In this document: piece after piece, positions 45,726 to 56,898 of the stretch
Numbering within the stretch: position 1 is the first letter of the stretch
Layout of the letters: the number at the start of each line of letters is the position of its first letter
Assembly (NCBI GenBank): GCA_002150815.3
Contig: NDFF03000026.1
Span: 248,001-312,000, forward strand
Length of the DNA: 64,000 nt
Reading direction: 5' to 3'
Source of the DNA: Grammothele lineata
Lineage: Eukaryota; Basidiomycota; Agaricomycetes; Polyporales; Polyporaceae
The notes under the pieces: generated by a model
The model's input: the letters and a program-made list of their open reading frames with translations, nothing else
Told to the model about the DNA's origin: nothing
Databases searched by the model: none
Made by a program: the position numbers and the translations under genes

Positions 45726-48700
45726 CGTCGGCGTGTCGCGCGTACTGAAGCTCGAAGCAGGTGGTAGTCAGAAGTTCTTTGTTCTACGCGATAGGCGAGG
45801 GCAGAAAGAGGGTGGTGGTGGTGAGTAGAGGGCGGCCTCGCCGCCATCGGGACGGAGCATCGACTTCGAGGGCGGCCGGGCTGGCATGACGCGCTCCACC
45901 GTGCCACCGCCTGTCCTCTGCCAGGCGCGCTTGGGCGCTAAGTACTAGCGAGAGGCACGTTGGTCACGGCAGACGCGTGCCGTGACACGGTCGCGGGAGC
46001 CGGCGATTCGACTGGTCGCGGGCCTGGTCGGCGGGCTAGCCATCTCCGTCTAGTTCCTCGCGGGTGGTTGTCTCGCGCAAGCTGTGTTGCTTGTACGTCG
46101 CTTCAGCCTTCAGCCGACACGGCTTTCCAGCTGCCCGACGTCGGTCTCTTGACTCTCCATTGTGAACGCCGGGCGGAACGCCCCCAAGAAGGATTGTCCC
46201 ACGCACGGCGGTCCCGAAGGGTGCACCCATCCGGGGCCAGCGCGCCCCACAAGCGTCGCCGTTACATAAATAATGGCGTCCTCATCACTGGAGCGCATCG
46301 CGTACATACATTCATTAAGCCTGCCACCCCTCGTTGCCATTCCGTTGCATCGCGCCCTCAGGTAGTGACGCTCTCACGATCGCAGCGCAGATCGAGCCCA
46401 ACCCAGCACCACGCAATTATAGACCAAGGGGGAGATGTCGTCACCGTCCACCTACGACCCTGCTCGTCATCGGCATCGTGTTATCGGTCGCACACACGGC
46501 GCAGCGCAGCGGCCCTGCGCACGAAGCGCGGCCGGACTTAACGCCCCTGCCCGCCCGATAGTACTTACGTGCGCCGGGGGAAAGGCGGGCGCGAGGGGCA
46601 ACCTCGGAAGGCGCAAGGCGGCCGCGTCCCGACCCAGCACGACGAGCTCGGTGGGAGGAGGGGCGCACGCGCAACAGCGCCGCCCTCTGCCCGCCTCGAG
46701 GCTCCCGCGAGCGCCCGTTATGGTTTAGTCTTTGCGAAGCGATTAGGAAGCCTGCGCGCGCGAGAACCCGTGTGCGCGCGATCCCCTGTGCCGTTTCGGT
46801 TCGCCTAAAGCTACTATCCCGGGCATGCGACGCGCACGGTGTGGAGACTCCATCTTGGAAGACGCTGCACTTTCGATGCAGCGGACGCGTGCTGACGGGT
46901 GCGGTCTCCGACTTGCCCGGAGAGTGAAGGGGTGAAGGACATTGTTTGGGGCATCGGCACGGCGACTCGGCGCATCGTCGCCCAGCGGGGGGAGGCCGCG
47001 AACACCACACCATCTATCATCTGGATTTTGCTGTTGCTCCGGTTGCAATGTCATCGCGTCGAGGAGGAGGCCCGCATGGAGCTGGCTGCGACATTTTACA
47101 ACGACGGATAGCGAGGGCCGTCCTCCAGCGATCTCGTTTCCACTCGACCACGGATCTCCTATGTATTCGGAACGGGCCCATATTAGCCCCCGCGCCGCCG
47201 AAGTCCTGCCATCGTGTGAGAAAGTGGAGCGCAGGGTGGCAGGGGCACGGAAGGGGCAGAATGAGTGGGAGGGTACGTACGACGACAAAACGCGGTGCAG
47301 CCCACGCTCGCGCGCCCTTCTCGCCCAGCCGAAATGTCGTAAGATCGGGGGGCACGGGGTGGGGGGCAGTGGCTCCTGCGGACCGCTACGCGCATTGTAG
47401 GCTCGGAGCTTCGTCACGAGCTGGAGGGTTTCGCCGTTGGACTGGTGAGCACCGCAAGCCGCACGTTCGGGGGCGAATCCTAAGCACGCCATCGATGCAA
47501 CGCGCGGTCCCGGGTGGGTCGCAGACACAAAACAGAGATGGGAAACCCCTATCGCGAGCTGAAGAGCCGTGCGGGGGCGGCGGGTCTGTCCTGTGGTCGA
47601 TGCCGTGAGCGGTGTCAAACAGTCTGTAAGAACGCGACGATGTGCTAACGATCAACGTGGCGCAATCAGCAGAGGTGTACGGCACCCGAGCAGAACCAGA
47701 TACGGATGGATTTGTCGGATTCGCGCTATCGTCTGTCGAGAACACGACATAGCAAGTCCGAGGACAATGTCGGCCAGGGCCCAGCGTAGGAGAATATGAG
47801 GCCGTAGAGGCGTCGCGTTGCAACGCGTGCGTCTGCATGAGCACTGGACGGGAAGGAGAGAACGCGCCGGTCCTTCAAAGGGTTGCTGCGTGCGAGCAGG
47901 GCGGTCGCATCAGTTCATTAAACCATATTGGCGACTCGGGAAAGCGTTCGCTATACGATACAGCGGGCGCTAAACTTTGATTCGAGTGTCTGCGTTTCAA
48001 GAACGATTCGACGTCGGATGCAGCGTCGAGGACACACGGCACGGTGATAAAATTCAGCAAGCTCGTGCTCGCATGGCGGTCCGCTTGCGCACGGATAAGC
48101 GTGCGTGTCTGAAAACGCAGTCGCAACGTGCCTCTGCGCCGCGGAGGTTCGTGACGCTGCAGCAGGAGTGCACGGAGGCCCTGTGAGAGGAACTGCGTCA
48201 GATTGCGCGGGGGACGTCATCGGTAAGGGCCAGTGACGAGCGAATGTGACTCACATGTGCTGCCAGAGCCGACGCAAAGGCGAGTAGCTACTGCAGGACA
48301 GAGAAGTGTGAGAGGCGGACACGGGCGGCAGCCCGACATTGTCGTAAGGATGTCGGGCGCACAGATCCATCGACGAATGTGTCTTCGTTGACCGCGCCGC
48401 CGGGGACGCGTTAAGGGACGCGTCCAACAATCAGTGGCGGCGGCGGGATTTGGCACCGACAGCGCCACAACCAAAACAGACCCCAACATCGCGCAAGCGC
48501 CACCACGATCGCACTGTGGATCCCATTCTCCTCGGACTCTCGTGAACACCGCGTTCAACCACACACGGTCACGCACGCTACATACACAAACCGTGACGGC
48601 CTCCCCATTCGCTCCTCCCGCTCTTCGCGACTGGCCCGCACTCGCCCTCGCCTAGGCCTGCCACCGTCCATGAACATCCAGCTCGGTGTCAGTTCCAAGC

Positions 48701-51537
48701 GCAGGACATCGGCGAGTGGTTCGCTGGCGTCCGTTCCGGCTTCCGCGGACCACGAATATTCAGCTTCTCCTGATTGCCTCTCCTCCAGTGGACGGATATA
48801 GAAAGCCCGTCGTGCCAAACGCTTGTAGCTCGAGCCCCCGCAACGCACGGAACGGGCCCGTGCGCGCTCTGGCCCGTTCCCTGTCCCGCCACCGTATCCG
48901 TGCGCTGGAGGCTTCTAGTCAGGGGATGAGGGCCGCCCGGTCTGGCAGGGAACGTCACGGCGATTGTCCTGGTGGCCTGCGCTACTATCCCGAGCCGAAC
49001 CTTCACTGAGCTCGACTCACGATTGCCTGTCGCGAGGCGGGCCGGAGATCAGCATCAGCTGGCATCGGGGCTCCGGTGAGCTTTCCCATCGTCTCCTAAA
49101 CCATATCTCACTTGCGCCTTCGGCCGTCCGTCCGCAGGATGCCGTCCTGCCATCGGAACCTAGATCTAGTCCTCTTCGAGCATTCTGCTGCCACGACGTG
49201 CTGCTCCAGCGCTAGGATCCCGGCCGGCCGCGAGGCAGAAGGTAGCGGACAGAGGAGGACGGCGCGGGGGGCGCCGTCGGCGCGTCCAGGCAGGTCCGCG
49301 GTGCGTGACAAAGTCGCCCTGGGTGATCGGACAGATTCGCTCAATGCTCGCGGGGCCGCGTTTGCAGGAGAGGCAATGCAGCTCCGTGGCGCGTTCGCCT
49401 GGTACGTGCTGCCGTTGCCGACCGCGATCTCTCTCTTGGGATGCCGCGGCAGGCAGGCTCGAACGGGGATTGGTGGGCAGCCTATCTGCTCCTGCCTGCT
49501 CGGTGCACGTAAGCAGGCAGAGGCGAGCAATGGCAGGCGTACGAGGGCGCGACGGGCCGCGCGGGAGGACCGGCTTGTCGGCCCTCGGATGCCTCGCGGT
49601 TTCTACTGAAGGAGGGCGAGATAGCCTTAGACGATGGCGCCGGGGCGGTGGATGCCCTTCCATTGTCGCACCTGGGCTTGTCGCGTTGGGCAGGCGGTGC
49701 CCGGGCTTGGACTTGCTGCGGGACGATGGTCGCGAGGCCGAGGAGGGGCGGAGGGTGGCGAGGGCGCGTGTGGCGTTGTACGAGGACGCGCGCGCGGGCG
49801 CAGGGCTGAGCCGTGGGCGGGGGCGGCAGCGCGATGGCTGGGTGCGGGAGCAAGCGCGAGTACTGTGAGTGCCGGAGCGAGTGCCACTTGGACGTGTGCG
49901 GTCGGGGGCGGCGCTGCTGGCTGCCAGCTGGGGTTGGCTAGCGCTGGCTGGCGCGGTAACGTAAGGTATAGAATGCGACGTCCAAACCCTAACGCCACAT
50001 CTGATGCTCACGTCATTTGCCAGTGTCGGCCTTGCCTTGGGCTTACCACGCGCAGGCTGGGGATCTACGCTCCCTCAACGGACGGTCCCCGGCCGCCCGC
50101 CCTGCCCGGCCGCCCGAAGATGCGCCGTGCGCCCCCGTGCCGGGCAGCCGCCGGCCGGGCCCTCCGTTCGCGCCGGCGACCTCGACTGGGCCTTCCACCA
50201 GACGCTCGCTGGCGGCGACAGGCCCTCCCAGGCCATCGCATCAGATTCAGAAGCTGCCTGCACGGAGCGTCCGCCTTGCGCTCGCCCCGAGCACGCCGTC
50301 GGCATCGAACCACTCACAACACGTTCAGGGAGCCTCTCCTCATTCGTTTACCCGACGTCTCTCCCCAGCCGTCGGCCTCTACGCTCTCTTCCAGCCACCC
50401 GCGACGCGCCAATGAACCCCGCCCACCATGCTCTCACTTTACTGCATCCTCCTCACCGCCCGCGTGATGGTCCAGTAATGCCCCCGGATGACACCGCGCC
50501 ACCCTCCGCCTGACTCACCCGAGGCGCGACTGATCACACCGCTCCGCCACGAAAATATGTCCCAGCTCGTCTCGTCCTATGCGCCGTACATAACCAATAT
50601 GTGATCAGTCCCCCCACTTGTGGTTCTCGTCGTAACAAAAGACAGTCTACCGTGATGGCATTTGTACTTTCCCGTCACGCAGACGGCCGTGATGCCACCA
50701 GCGCGAGTCGACGGCGTGGCCCCGGGGTTGCCCGGCATCCTCCTGTCCCTGGATATATTGCGAAACGCAGAACGCGTCTCGGGCTCCATCTCAGCCGTCG
50801 CGAGTCTGGCACCCGCCAAGGTCGCCAGAGAATCCGAACCCTCCAGCCCGGGCGGGCGTCCACGACGCGCGTCTGGCAGGCGCATCGAACCCGAATTCGA
50901 ACGCGCGCGCGGCGGGGACGCCCCCTTCGTTAGCAACGGCGACCCTCTTCGCTCGCGCCGCGGCGGGACGAGGGGACGTGCGCCCCCTTCCTCCTCCCTC
51001 CTCCGGCCGCGGCGCGCATCGGCCGGCGCGCCAAACGGTGCTCTGTGATTTCTATACGTCGATATCTGAGTTCTGCGCTCAGTTCTGGGATATCATCATT
51101 CCAAGCATAACGGCATTCGACGTACGCCCGTGGCCTCGCAGGGCCCGTGTCGTGCGGCGAAAGCAAATCTTATCTGCTTCCGCGGGCCCTCCCCCCAAGT
51201 GCGGGCGATTAATCGAGTGGGTGGCTGCCCGATTTCCTGCGCACCCCGCTCGCACGGTGTGTCACGCTTCGGCGTGAGGCTCCTGCGAACCCACGTCCCG
51301 TCCAGAAGCGTGCTCAGGGCCGCGCTCCTGAGGTTTTCAGCTCCCGCACCAATTTCGGTCCTGTTTGTCCTGGATCCTAGACTTCGCAGCCGTAGCCGTA
51401 ACTCTGGATCGGTCGCCCCTCAGATCTCCTTCATCTGGCCCGTCAAGGCCTTCTTCCATGGCGCTCGCCAGTTTATAAAGTCGCGCCCCGCCGCGCCCAG
51501 CCCGCTGACTCTCAACTCGTTCAGCCCCGTCGCCGCC
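45726..51537. other. 5.8 kb GC-rich block with no supported gene
   Basis: Lies between the divergently transcribed PS synthase and the Zn2Cys6 factor. Long overlapping frames on opposite strands (46743-47618 minus; 49166-50011 minus; 49634-50467 plus) are Arg/Pro/Ala/Ser-rich with no recognisable domains. Direct upstream DNA of the transcription factor (51400-51537) is pyrimidine-rich with TTTATAAAG at about 51472-51480, a TATA candidate 60 bp before the ATG. An unannotated long leader or non-coding RNA cannot be excluded. Confidence 0.35.
51472..51480 (+). promoter_or_regulatory. TATA box candidate of Zn2Cys6 gene
   Basis: TTTATAAAG about 60 bp before the ATG at 51538, in otherwise GC-rich DNA. 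Confidence 0.5.
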
Positions 51538-53283
51538 ATGACCATGTCGTCTGCCGCCATCGTCCCCTCAGATACTTTCCACCAGCCCTTGCAATTCAAG
51601 GGCGAAATCATGGACTTTGACCTCGCCGGCCTCGAAGTCGACCACCGCAAGCGGTGAGCACCTCTTCCTCCTTGCGCGGTGCCGCCTCCTCTGCCTCGAC
51701 CCCACATTATTCGGACTTTGCGACTTATCTGCTTCCGCCTCCAGTCGACGCAACCGCACCACTCAATCATGTTTGAACTGTCACACGTCGAAGAGGAAGG
51801 TACGCGTGGGGGACCATGCGCCGGTTTCCCGAGCTTCGCTTACCCTCTATTACTCAACAGTGCGACAGGAAGCGGCCCTGTCAGCGCTGCATACAGCTCG
51901 GCCTGGTACTGCTGCATTTCCTTTCCGCTCGTGCCGCCGTCGCTTACCAGGCGTCTCCCTCGCTTCGTTCCCGTTCAGACAGGCCTCTGCGTCTACGAAG
52001 TCGACGACCCCGCGCTGCGGTGAGTGCGCATCTCCCGCCTCGACGACGGGACCCCGCGTGAGACCGGCGCGCACTAAACGTCGGCATTTACGCAGTGATG
52101 ACCCGAACGTCGACGAGACCACGCGGTTACGGAACCGAATCGCCGAGCTCGAGAGCCTCGTCCGTGAGCTGCGAGGTGTGTTTTCCGTCTCTCTCCAGCC
52201 CTCCCCCGCCCTCCCTTGCGCCTCTCTTCACGTGCTCCACTGCCTCCCTCGTGCTCTGAACGCCACCGACACGCACCTTCCCTCTTTGTCTCTGCGCAGG
52301 CAAACCACATCCGAAATGGGCAGACGCCAACTTCTGCGACGGGGACGCGACCGAGAAGTGGCACTCGCGCTCCTCGCGGCGGCTGCAGTATCCCAAGACG
52401 CGCGACGGCGGGCGGCCCGACGACGGCAGCGGGCCCCGCGTCCCGTCCGCGATCAAGACCGAGGGGGCAGGCGGCGACCCCGCCGCCGCCGCCGCCGCCG
52501 CCGCCCAGCATCAACTCTACCGCTTCACGCCCTCGCCCGACGGCGGGCAGCAGTACGCGCTCTACGGGCGTCACGGCGCGGGCACGGGCGTGTATTCGCC
52601 GACAGACGACGCGTCGTGCTACGGGTCTTCGCCATCGATGGGCTACGGCGAGCCGCGCTCCGCGGGCGGGGAGCACTACTACCAGGACCACCAGCAGCAC
52701 CCGCACCATCACCACCACCACCAAGGCGGATACGTGCAGCAAACCTGCCCGTGTCTGACGAATCCCGCCGCGGGGAACGCGCTCATCGGGCTCACACAGC
52801 AGCTACAGAGCACGCTGGGCCTCCTCCGCCAGCTACCCGAGCACGCCGGCGCGCGACAGCAGGCCGCGTGCGTCATTACTCGCCGTGTGTCCGAGCTCCA
52901 CGACATCATGCAGTGAGTGTCTTCCCCCCCTTCCTCCCCGCCGTGCGCCATATGCTCGAGTGCTGACGTCCGCGGCCTGGAGCAGCGGGAACAGCCCCGC
53001 GGGCACCGCGTCGGCGACGTCGTACGAGGGCCTCGCGACCCCAACTGAGACCGAGCTCAGCATGTCGCCCATCTCGACGTCGAGCCAGTCAAGCCTCAGC
53101 AATGCTGCGGCTGCTGCAGGGGCGGGCGCGGGTGCGGGTGCAGCGGGCCTTCACGGGCACGAGCAGTGGACCACCGCCGCGGCCGCGCTCCCGCCACAGC
53201 AGCAGGGGTACGACTCGTACTTCCCTGTCACGGCGGGCCAGGCGGACCATGCCGTGTTCCACAAAACGTACCACATCAACTAG
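51538..53283 (+). CDS. Zn(II)2Cys6 fungal transcription factor
   Basis: Nuclear DNA-binding regulator; targets unknown. Seven exons: 51538-51653, 51745-51799, 51861-51905, 51979-52019, 52096-52175, 52300-52912, 52986-53283. The cluster is assembled from three small exons: QSCLNCHTSKRK, CDRKRPCQRCIQLGL and TGLCVYEV, giving C-x2-C-x6-C-x5-C-x2-C-x8-C. Exon 5 adds a coiled coil, DETTRLRNRIAELESLVREL, for dimerisation. Exon 6 begins KPHPKWADANFCDGDATEKW and later has an Ala run (GCC repeat at about 52479-52503), a His-rich stretch HHHHHH and a helical segment ALIGLTQQLQSTLGLLRQLP. The C-terminus is Ser/Ala/Gly-rich and ends VFHKTYHIN. It lacks the middle homology region of the larger Gal4-type factors. 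It sits beside a 5.8 kb gene-free block. Confidence 0.88.
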
Positions 53284-54542
53284 CCCCCCTCGCCCCCGTT
53301 CGCCCCGCTCGTGCCTGCGGCAGTGGTGTGTCTCCTTTCTCTCTCGCTCGTCGTCGTGCTCGCTCTCGTCTCCACACGCAATCCGGTTTCCCGCTTTCTC
53401 CTTCTGTGTCTCTCTCCCGGTGTGCCCCGTTTCTGGCTGGAACCCCGATCCTGTGTGTGCCCTTACTACTCCCATGTCTTTCTATGCGCGGACCATTATG
53501 ACCACTCGGACTCGTCATCGCCACCCCTCCCCTGCAGCGCTCACACCCATCGATAGCTCCCCTCGGCCTATCCCCCGCCGTCCCCCATCTTGCCTCCTTC
53601 CATCCCTGGACACGTTCGCCGTGCCCTGCGCCCACATTCTCACTCGCGCCCATTTACGCCCGCTGCGCCCATATACCACGACCCCGATCTGCCGCTGTGA
53701 TAATTTATCGTACGTAGGAACCCCGGGGGCTCGGGCGTGGATACGGCACGCCCGCGGCCTCCGCCGTCATTCGTCGTCGTCGTGTCGCCAGGGTTAGGTC
53801 GGGCCGCGCCATGCGCCTCTGTTCTGTACATTATAAGTAACTAGCGCGTCACCGTGTGTAGCAATAGTAGCGTAATCGCATTATAATCGTGCCTGCGAGC
53901 ACTCCCCTGCAGCACCCGAGCACCCCCAGCATCGCAGCAGCACTCGCCCCGAACGAACCCGTACGGACGTCCGTTCTTCCTCTCGGGGAGGACGCCGCAG
54001 ACATGTCACTCTCACCGTACCCATCCCCGCGCCGCCACTCGCGCCTGTTCGCAGCGAATCCGGTTGCCCCTCCTCTTCCAGCCTTTCCAGTCGTCACATC
54101 TTCTTCGCCTTCTCAGCGCGCGGGGGGACCTGTCTGCCGTCGACGTCCCGTCGTCCCGTCGCCCCGTCGCTCCGTCGTCGACGCGTCCCCCGAGCAGCCC
54201 ACTCGGCCGATGTGCTCTATTGAAGAAAAAAGAGAGCGTAATCTGAAAGGGCCCGCCACGAGATCGACCGACCCGCGAACCCGCGACCCTGGACGTGCAT
54301 CGCCGTGGCCGCGGCCGTCCGACGCGACGACCGCGACTAATTTCCGAACCGGCCCCCCCGCAATCGATTTCGATGGATCTCCCTTCGCCTCTTACCCCAT
54401 CTGGTGCGAAAGAAGCCCCAGCGCCCCCCGCCTCGCCCCCTCTCCCCCACATTCTCACTTCCGCCGCCTCCCGTACGTGCCGCGCGGGACGCAGGCTCGC
54501 CGGCGACTTGGCCACGCCCGCGGCTGCGCCCGCGACCGTGGG
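53284..54542. other. Intergenic between converging genes
   Basis: 3' flanks of the Zn2Cys6 gene (plus) and the TANGO2 homologue (minus). Contains a CCGTCG-type short repeat at 54136-54184. A GTG-initiated frame at 53889-54719 is low-complexity and overlaps the TANGO2 C-terminus on the other strand. Confidence 0.4.
54136..54184. repeat. Imperfect CCGTCG tandem repeat
   Basis: About seven degenerate units of CCGTCG/CCCGTCGT in 49 bp. Confidence 0.6.
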
Positions 54543-56170
54543 CTAGGCCTGGACCCGGAAGCGGAACGCGCGATCGCGCTCAGGGCCGTGCGGGGCAAGC
54601 GCAGGAGCGCCCGAGGCGCCGCCGAGCGTCCACACGTCGCGCTCGACAAACGCCGCAGTGCCATCCCGGCGGACGAGGATGACGGTGGCGAGGCGCGTAC
54701 CGTAAAATGTCCCTCGTGAATGTTGCTGTTGTTGAGAGATCCGTTGCGGCCGCTGCTCGTTCCCGTTCCTCTCGGAGGGGGTGGGGACTACGGGATTGGG
54801 GTCGCTTGCGCTCGTGCTGACAATGGGGAGCGGCTGTTCGGCATCCATTGCTTCGGCCGACCCAAACGCCGCGGTTTGGGGTGCTGAAAGAGGCTCCGCG
54901 AGACTTGTGATTGGCACGTCGGTGCGAATGGGGAGGGGCTCGACTTGAATGGTGTTCCGTAGTTCGAAGCGTGTGCGCGGCTGCGGATCGCTCCGCCACC
55001 TTGGAAGCGCGTATGCGATGGACAGAAAGAAGAAAGGGTCAGCACGGTGTCGGAGTAATGAGTGGGTGAGACCCAATAGGATTGGACGGAGCAGGTGGGG
55101 GCGAGACAAGGCCGATGCCTTGCAAGTCGCGACGGCACACCAGAATGTGCGGCAAGAGGCCCAGAAGGCGAAGCTCCGAAGACAATAGCAAACTAGGGAG
55201 CGAACAAAGTAGCGAAGTAGGAAGTGAGAGCGGACCACTAAAGAAGACGAAGGCGTCGGGGTGGTAAAATGCGGTGGCTAGCCTGGGCGGCGGCGAAGAA
55301 CGAAAGGGCGCACGAGAAGGGAACAAGGACTCACGTCAGAAGAGCGAATAGCCGTTCCACGAGCTCAGCCTCCGCCGCGTCGGGAGGGGGCGTATCGAGC
55401 ACGTCATGCGCGAACATAGCCCGACCACGCTGCACTTTCGGCCACTCGTCTTCGCCGGGATCGGGGTCATCAGCGGGGCCGTTCGAGAGCCCGCCGCATC
55501 GGCGCTCAGTGGGAGAGAGCGCTCTGGCTGTGATCGTCCCCCCACCACCAGAGTTGGTGAGGATCGCCCCGTCAAAGACTACTGACCCCGGACCGGAGGC
55601 GGGCGACGGGGAGAGGAGGAGCATATTGAATCCGGCGTAGGCGCGATTACTATTTTCGGCAAGGATCGCGTCGATGTCGGCTTGTAGCGTCGCGCCGGGG
55701 CCCGCCTTGGGGAGAAGGAAGGCGGCGGTGAGGTCTCCGCGGGAAGAGGCGTACTTCCGCGTGGGTTCCGTGATGTTCGTCCTGCGGGAGCATTCAGTTA
55801 GTGCGAGAGGCTCGAGTACAGTAGCACGCGGCAGAGCGTGACAACCTTCTTTCCTTTCGGTCAGGACGATGACACACACAAGAGGGCGAGTCTGCCCGTG
55901 CGAGTTATGCCCGCCCAGGTCCCACCAGCTGAGAGGTCTCGACCGGAGAGAACACTGCCTTCGCCGTGGTCATCGGTGTTGATAGGCTCGAAGGAGTGCC
56001 AGTGGGCAGGAGCGGTCGGACGGGAGAGAAATTCGTCACGATTACTGCATAAGATCTTGCAGTGATGAGAACGCAAATCCTTAGTTCATAGGATCCGATG
56101 GATGAATGACAGGTGATTGTACGTACAGCGCGTAGTCTGGGTGTTCGAGAGACCAAAAGCCAACACACAT
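54543..56170 (-). CDS. TANGO2/NRDE-family protein
   Basis: Homologue of TANGO2, implicated in Golgi/ER organisation, heme handling and mitochondrial lipid metabolism; biochemical activity uncertain. ATG 56170 gives [15 protein letters not shown]; the family starts with Cys2. After an intron, [14 protein letters not shown] carries the Asn-Arg-Asp-Glu signature, followed by [21 protein letters not shown] further exon reads [17 protein letters not shown], then [12 protein letters not shown] and [19 protein letters not shown], then [10 protein letters not shown] before a GTGAGT donor near 55335. The last exon holds [13 protein letters not shown], a low-complexity insert, [18 protein letters not shown] and [14 protein letters not shown], ending AFRFRVQA. 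All hallmark blocks are present. Some internal introns near 55000-55300 are approximate. Confidence 0.85.
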
Positions 56171-56898
56171 CGGTCGAGACTGGACGAGTCGGCAGGAACA
56201 GACCGATAAATGGTGAGCGGAAGTGAAGTCGGCTGCAGTGCAAATTTTGAGTGTCTGCGATGGCCGAGGATCTGTGAGACGACCCGTCTGAAGGGTGCAA
56301 GCGATCAGCAGCCAGTAAGCGAGCGTCGAACGTCGAGATGAATGTCGCTTGTGCCAAATCGCCGAAGTATCCGGTGCGAGATCTGGCGAAGTCGAGGCAC
56401 GTCAAGGCGATACGAGAATGTCGCGGCTGCGCTAGAAGATCCGGACTGTGAACTCGCTAGCAGTCAGAACAAGTCGAGGCCGGCGTAGGTTGTGGTTTAG
56501 CTGGACTACGCACCTGAGACCGATGTATTGGATCGTCAGTGTTTACACACACGACATTGGCCGAGGCTGGCCTCACCTGGGATTGGCCGTCCGTGTCAGG
56601 AAGTGCTTCCTTCGCGGACACCGCGGGCCAACACGTACTGGACGGAGCTCAAGGGACACCGCTGGCCAATCAGGGGCACTGCCGCCCGCTGTGACGCTAA
56701 CGTGTGACGGCCCCGTGATCTGGGGCTACGCGCGTCTGGTTCGCGTCTTCGACACAGTCCGACGGTCGACTCCGACTCGACAGCCGGTGTTGGCGGTCTG
56801 CTCCTTCTTCCCGACAACTCCTATCCGCCGCTGCCTCCCAGCGCCAGCCCACGCTTTCTTGGCACAGTCTGGACTCTGAGCAAGCTTCTGGTCCAGCC
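56171..56898. promoter_or_regulatory. Divergent promoter region, TANGO2 homologue and ARP6
   Basis: 728 bp between start codons facing away from each other. No gene inside is supported. Confidence 0.4.

Noticed and set aside
49166..50467. Two long overlapping frames on opposite strands
   Set aside because: Both are low in sequence complexity with no motif; no splice or start context supports either.
53889..54719. 276-codon plus-strand frame
   Set aside because: Starts at GTG, is low-complexity and overlaps the TANGO2 homologue on the other strand.
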